In this document: positions 4,678 through 6,278 of the stretch, piece after piece
Layout: every line of letters starts with the position of its first letter
How positions within the stretch are numbered: position 1 is the first letter of the stretch
NCBI GenBank assembly: GCA_005239795.1
Contig: SBBH01000074.1
Span: forward strand, 1-6,278
Source: Planctomycetales bacterium
Lineage (GTDB): Bacteria; Planctomycetota; SBBH01
Reading direction: 5' to 3'
DNA: 6,278 nt
The notes under the pieces: model-generated
What the model saw: the letters and a program-made list of their open reading frames with translations, nothing else
The model's database searches: none
What the model was told of the DNA's origin: nothing
Translations under genes and position numbers: made by a program

Positions 4678-6093
4678 ATGCGCATTCTTCTTTTAAAACC
4701 CCGCTTCAACGACATCGCCGTCATGCCCCCAATGGGGCTCTGCTATCTGGCGCCGCTCCTTGCGAAAGCCGGCTTCGAGGTTGACATCCTGGACAACACG
4801 CTTCTGGATTGGAGCGACGGCGCCGTCGCCGGGCAGATCCGGGAGCGCGGCTACCGCCTCGTGGGGATCTACGCCTCGACGCCAATGATCGACGAGGCGT
4901 GCCGCATGGCCTCGCTCATTAAGTCCGTCGACCGGTCGATCCATGTGTGTCTGGGGGGACCGCACCCGTCCGTCACGGTGGAAGAGACGCTCGGGTGTTC
5001 CGACGTCGACTCCATTGGGATGGGGGAATGCGAGAAGATCCTGCCGGAGCTCGCGCGCCGGATCGACGCCGGCGGGGGTCTCGAGGGCGTGTCAGGCCTG
5101 GCTTGGCGGGACGGCGCAGGCGTTGTTCGCACGCAGGGGCCCGGCGGCTATATTCCCGAACTCGATTCCCTTCCTTTCCCCGACTTTTCCAAGGTCCCCG
5201 TGGCACGCTACTTCAAGGTGGGGCACAACTACGGCGTCATCCAGCGCTCGAGCCGCAACCTCCCGATCATCACGTCGCGCGGATGCCCCTCGCGGTGCAC
5301 CTTCTGCCAGCTGTATCTGGGGCGCAAGTTCCGCACGCGCTCCCCCGCCAACATCGCCGACGAGATCGCCCTGGGCGTCAAGACCTGGGGCGTGCGCGAG
5401 TTCAACTTCCTTGACGACAACTTCACCGTCTACAAGAAGTGGGCGATCGACGTCTGCCGCGAGATCGGGAGGCGGGATCTCGCCGTCAAGATCCGTTTCC
5501 CGAACGGCGTGCGCGAAGACCGGCTCGACGAGGAGATGCTGGCGGCGCTGCGGGATGTCGGGTGTTATCACCTGGATTTTGGCTTGGAATCCGGGTGCCA
5601 GCACACGCTCGACCTCATGCAGAAGGACAAGCAGGTTCCCGAGATGGGGGACAAGGTGTGGCTGGCGCATCGGATGGGGTTTGAGACCACGGCGACCTTC
5701 ATCTTTGGGACGCCGGGAGAGACCTTGGCCGACATGGACGAGACGATCCGGTTCGCGCTCTCGTTGCCTTTGGACAGCGCGAGCTTTGGCATCGTCATCC
5801 CGTTTCCCGGCACCGAGCTCCGCCAGGAAGCGATCGCCAAAGGGCATCTCGTCCACAGCCGCTACCGGATGTACAACCCCGGGTTTGCCGAGTGCGATCC
5901 GCCGCTTCGCTCCGCCGACTGGACGGCTGAGGAGCTTATCGCCAAGGTTAAGGAGGCCTCTCGGCGCTTCTATTTCCGCCCTCGGATGGTCTTGAAATAC
6001 CTGCCGTACATGTTCCGCGGGGACAACCTCGTCAAATACGTCCGGGCGGCGCGCGACCTCATGCCGGGCCGCCACGTCGCCGCGGCGCTGTAA
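4678..6093 (+). CDS. Cobalamin-binding-domain radical SAM protein
   Basis: A 471-residue cytoplasmic protein of the B12-binding radical SAM superfamily (the BchE-like class), with the usual length and order. Residues about 1-140 form the Rossmann-like B12 domain: ILLLKPRF, PPMGLCYLAPLLAKAGFEVDILD, GGPHPSVT at 93-100, and GMGECEK. The base-off histidine motif DxHxxG is not seen, as in many of this class. Residues about 192-400 form the radical SAM barrel with the iron-sulfur ligands Cys203, Cys207 and Cys210 in RGCPSRCTFC, then FLDDNF, GLESG at 302-306, and FGTPGET at 343-349. Enzymes of this class often methylate unactivated carbon or phosphorus, or make ring rearrangements; the substrate cannot be read from the sequence. 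The ATG at 4678 begins the conserved domain directly. The stop codon lies within the 21-base repeat, and an asnB-type gene follows 58 bases later, so the two may act in one pathway. Confidence 0.9.
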   Translation: MRILLLKPRFNDIAVMPPMGLCYLAPLLAKAGFEVDILDNTLLDWSDGAVAGQIRERGYRLVGIYASTPMIDEACRMASLIKSVDRSIHVCLGGPHPSVTVEETLGCSDVDSIGMGECEKILPELARRIDAGGGLEGVSGLAWRDGAGVVRTQGPGGYIPELDSLPFPDFSKVPVARYFKVGHNYGVIQRSSRNLPIITSRGCPSRCTFCQLYLGRKFRTRSPANIADEIALGVKTWGVREFNFLDDNFTVYKKWAIDVCREIGRRDLAVKIRFPNGVREDRLDEEMLAALRDVGCYHLDFGLESGCQHTLDLMQKDKQVPEMGDKVWLAHRMGFETTATFIFGTPGETLADMDETIRFALSLPLDSASFGIVIPFPGTELRQEAIAKGHLVHSRYRMYNPGFAECDPPLRSADWTAEELIAKVKEASRRFYFRPRMVLKYLPYMFRGDNLVKYVRAARDLMPGRHVAAAL

Positions 6094-6111
6094 GGCGCCG
6101 CGCAAAAATAA
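6091..6111 (+). repeat. 21-base motif, right copy overlapping the radical SAM stop codon
   Basis: It reads TAAGGCGCCGCGC, then AA, then AAATAA. Its first three bases are the stop codon of the radical SAM gene. It is inverted relative to the copy at 4629-4649. The 13-base core CGCGCAAAAATAA (6099-6111) is also exactly repeated at 4449-4461 in the left arm and loop edge of IR1. Confidence 0.75.
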
Positions 6112-6115
6112 TTGG

Positions 6116-6139
6116 CGAACGACGAATCCCGAACGACGA
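6116..6139 (+). repeat. Direct repeat CGAACGACGA, two copies 14 bases apart
   Basis: CGAACGACGA occurs at 6116-6125 and 6130-6139, followed by a partial third copy CGACGA at 6141-6146. It fills most of the gap before the asparagine synthetase start. It could be a regulator binding site or a simple local duplication; nothing in the sequence decides between these. Confidence 0.5.
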
Positions 6140-6151
6140 TCGACGATAATC

Positions 6152-6278
6152 ATGTGCGGCATCTTTGGGTTCGCTTCCTCTGGTGCGCCGCTTCTGGATG
6201 AGGCAACCTTGCGCGAGGGGCTTGCGAGGCTCCGCCACCGCGGACCCGACGCCGAGGGGGTCTGGATGGGGCCAGGGG
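6152..6278 (+). CDS. asnB: Asparagine synthetase (glutamine-hydrolysing), N-terminal part
   Basis: The first 42 codons are in the window and the rest is cut off by its edge. The protein begins MCGIFGF, so Cys2 would be the exposed N-terminal nucleophile of a class II glutamine amidotransferase after Met removal. It continues with LRHRGPDAEG, the glutamine-site signature of AsnB. In the full enzyme a C-terminal ATP-dependent synthetase domain transfers the ammonia to aspartate or, in specialised homologues, to another acid. The start is fixed by the need for Cys2. No Shine-Dalgarno sequence precedes it. Following a radical SAM gene in the same direction suggests a biosynthetic cluster (surface glycan or specialised metabolite) rather than housekeeping asparagine supply, but with one fragment this is tentative. 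Confidence 0.88.
   Translation, partial: MCGIFGFASSGAPLLDEATLREGLARLRHRGPDAEGVWMGPG

Noticed and set aside
6145..6150. GATAAT as the -10 of an asnB promoter
   Set aside because: It ends one base before the ATG, so transcription would begin inside the coding region and omit the essential MCG start.
5092..6162. A 356-codon open frame on the minus strand
   Set aside because: It is the antisense shadow of the radical SAM gene, shows no recognisable domain, and is typical of high-GC antisense frames.

Overview
The window is about 6.3 kb of GC-rich bacterial DNA with tightly packed genes. The sequence does not identify the lineage. Some starts have a Shine-Dalgarno sequence (the rhodanese-like and MauE-like genes). 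Others have none, and two of these have a -10-like hexamer 6-8 bases upstream, which suggests leaderless transcripts. The gene content fits an uncultivated or environmental high-GC bacterium, but that is inference.

Layout from left to right. (1) Bases 1-98 hold the last 29 codons of what looks like an insertion-sequence transposase, plus the probable right end of that element. It abuts the 3' end of the next gene. (2) Bases 96-2695 on the minus strand hold a two-gene operon with an ATGA overlap. It encodes a CBS-domain cystathionine beta-synthase followed by a cystathionine gamma-lyase/synthase-type PLP enzyme. Together they would form the reverse transsulfuration route from homocysteine to cysteine. 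(3) Bases 2743-4431 on the plus strand, divergent from the first operon across a 47-base gap, hold three overlapping genes. These encode a secreted DUF1573 protein, a membrane-anchored rhodanese fold that lacks the catalytic cysteine, and a MauE/DoxX-type four-helix membrane protein with a CxCFG motif. The set looks like a cell-envelope thiol/redox module. (4) Bases 4432-4677 are a 246-base intergenic region almost filled by two back-to-back imperfect palindromes (4443-4524 and 4528-4649). They share ends and inner motifs in opposite orientation. A possible 33-codon minus-strand ORF runs through them. (5) Bases 4678-6093 on the plus strand encode a cobalamin-binding-domain radical SAM enzyme. 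(6) From 6152 the window enters the start of an asnB-type glutamine-hydrolysing asparagine synthetase, cut off by the window edge.

The two metabolic blocks share a sulfur/thiol theme. The radical SAM plus asnB pair looks like the start of a separate biosynthetic cluster, possibly for a surface glycan or a specialised metabolite. The most unusual signal is a 21-base motif (TAAGGCGCCGCGC, two variable bases, AAATAA). It occurs inverted on the two sides of the radical SAM gene, and its right copy contains that gene's stop codon. Related cores recur in the palindromes of the 4432-4677 region. This could be a small mobile or REP/MITE-like repeat family, a regulatory palindrome family, or the ends of a cassette. 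No previously undescribed system can be asserted from the sequence alone.
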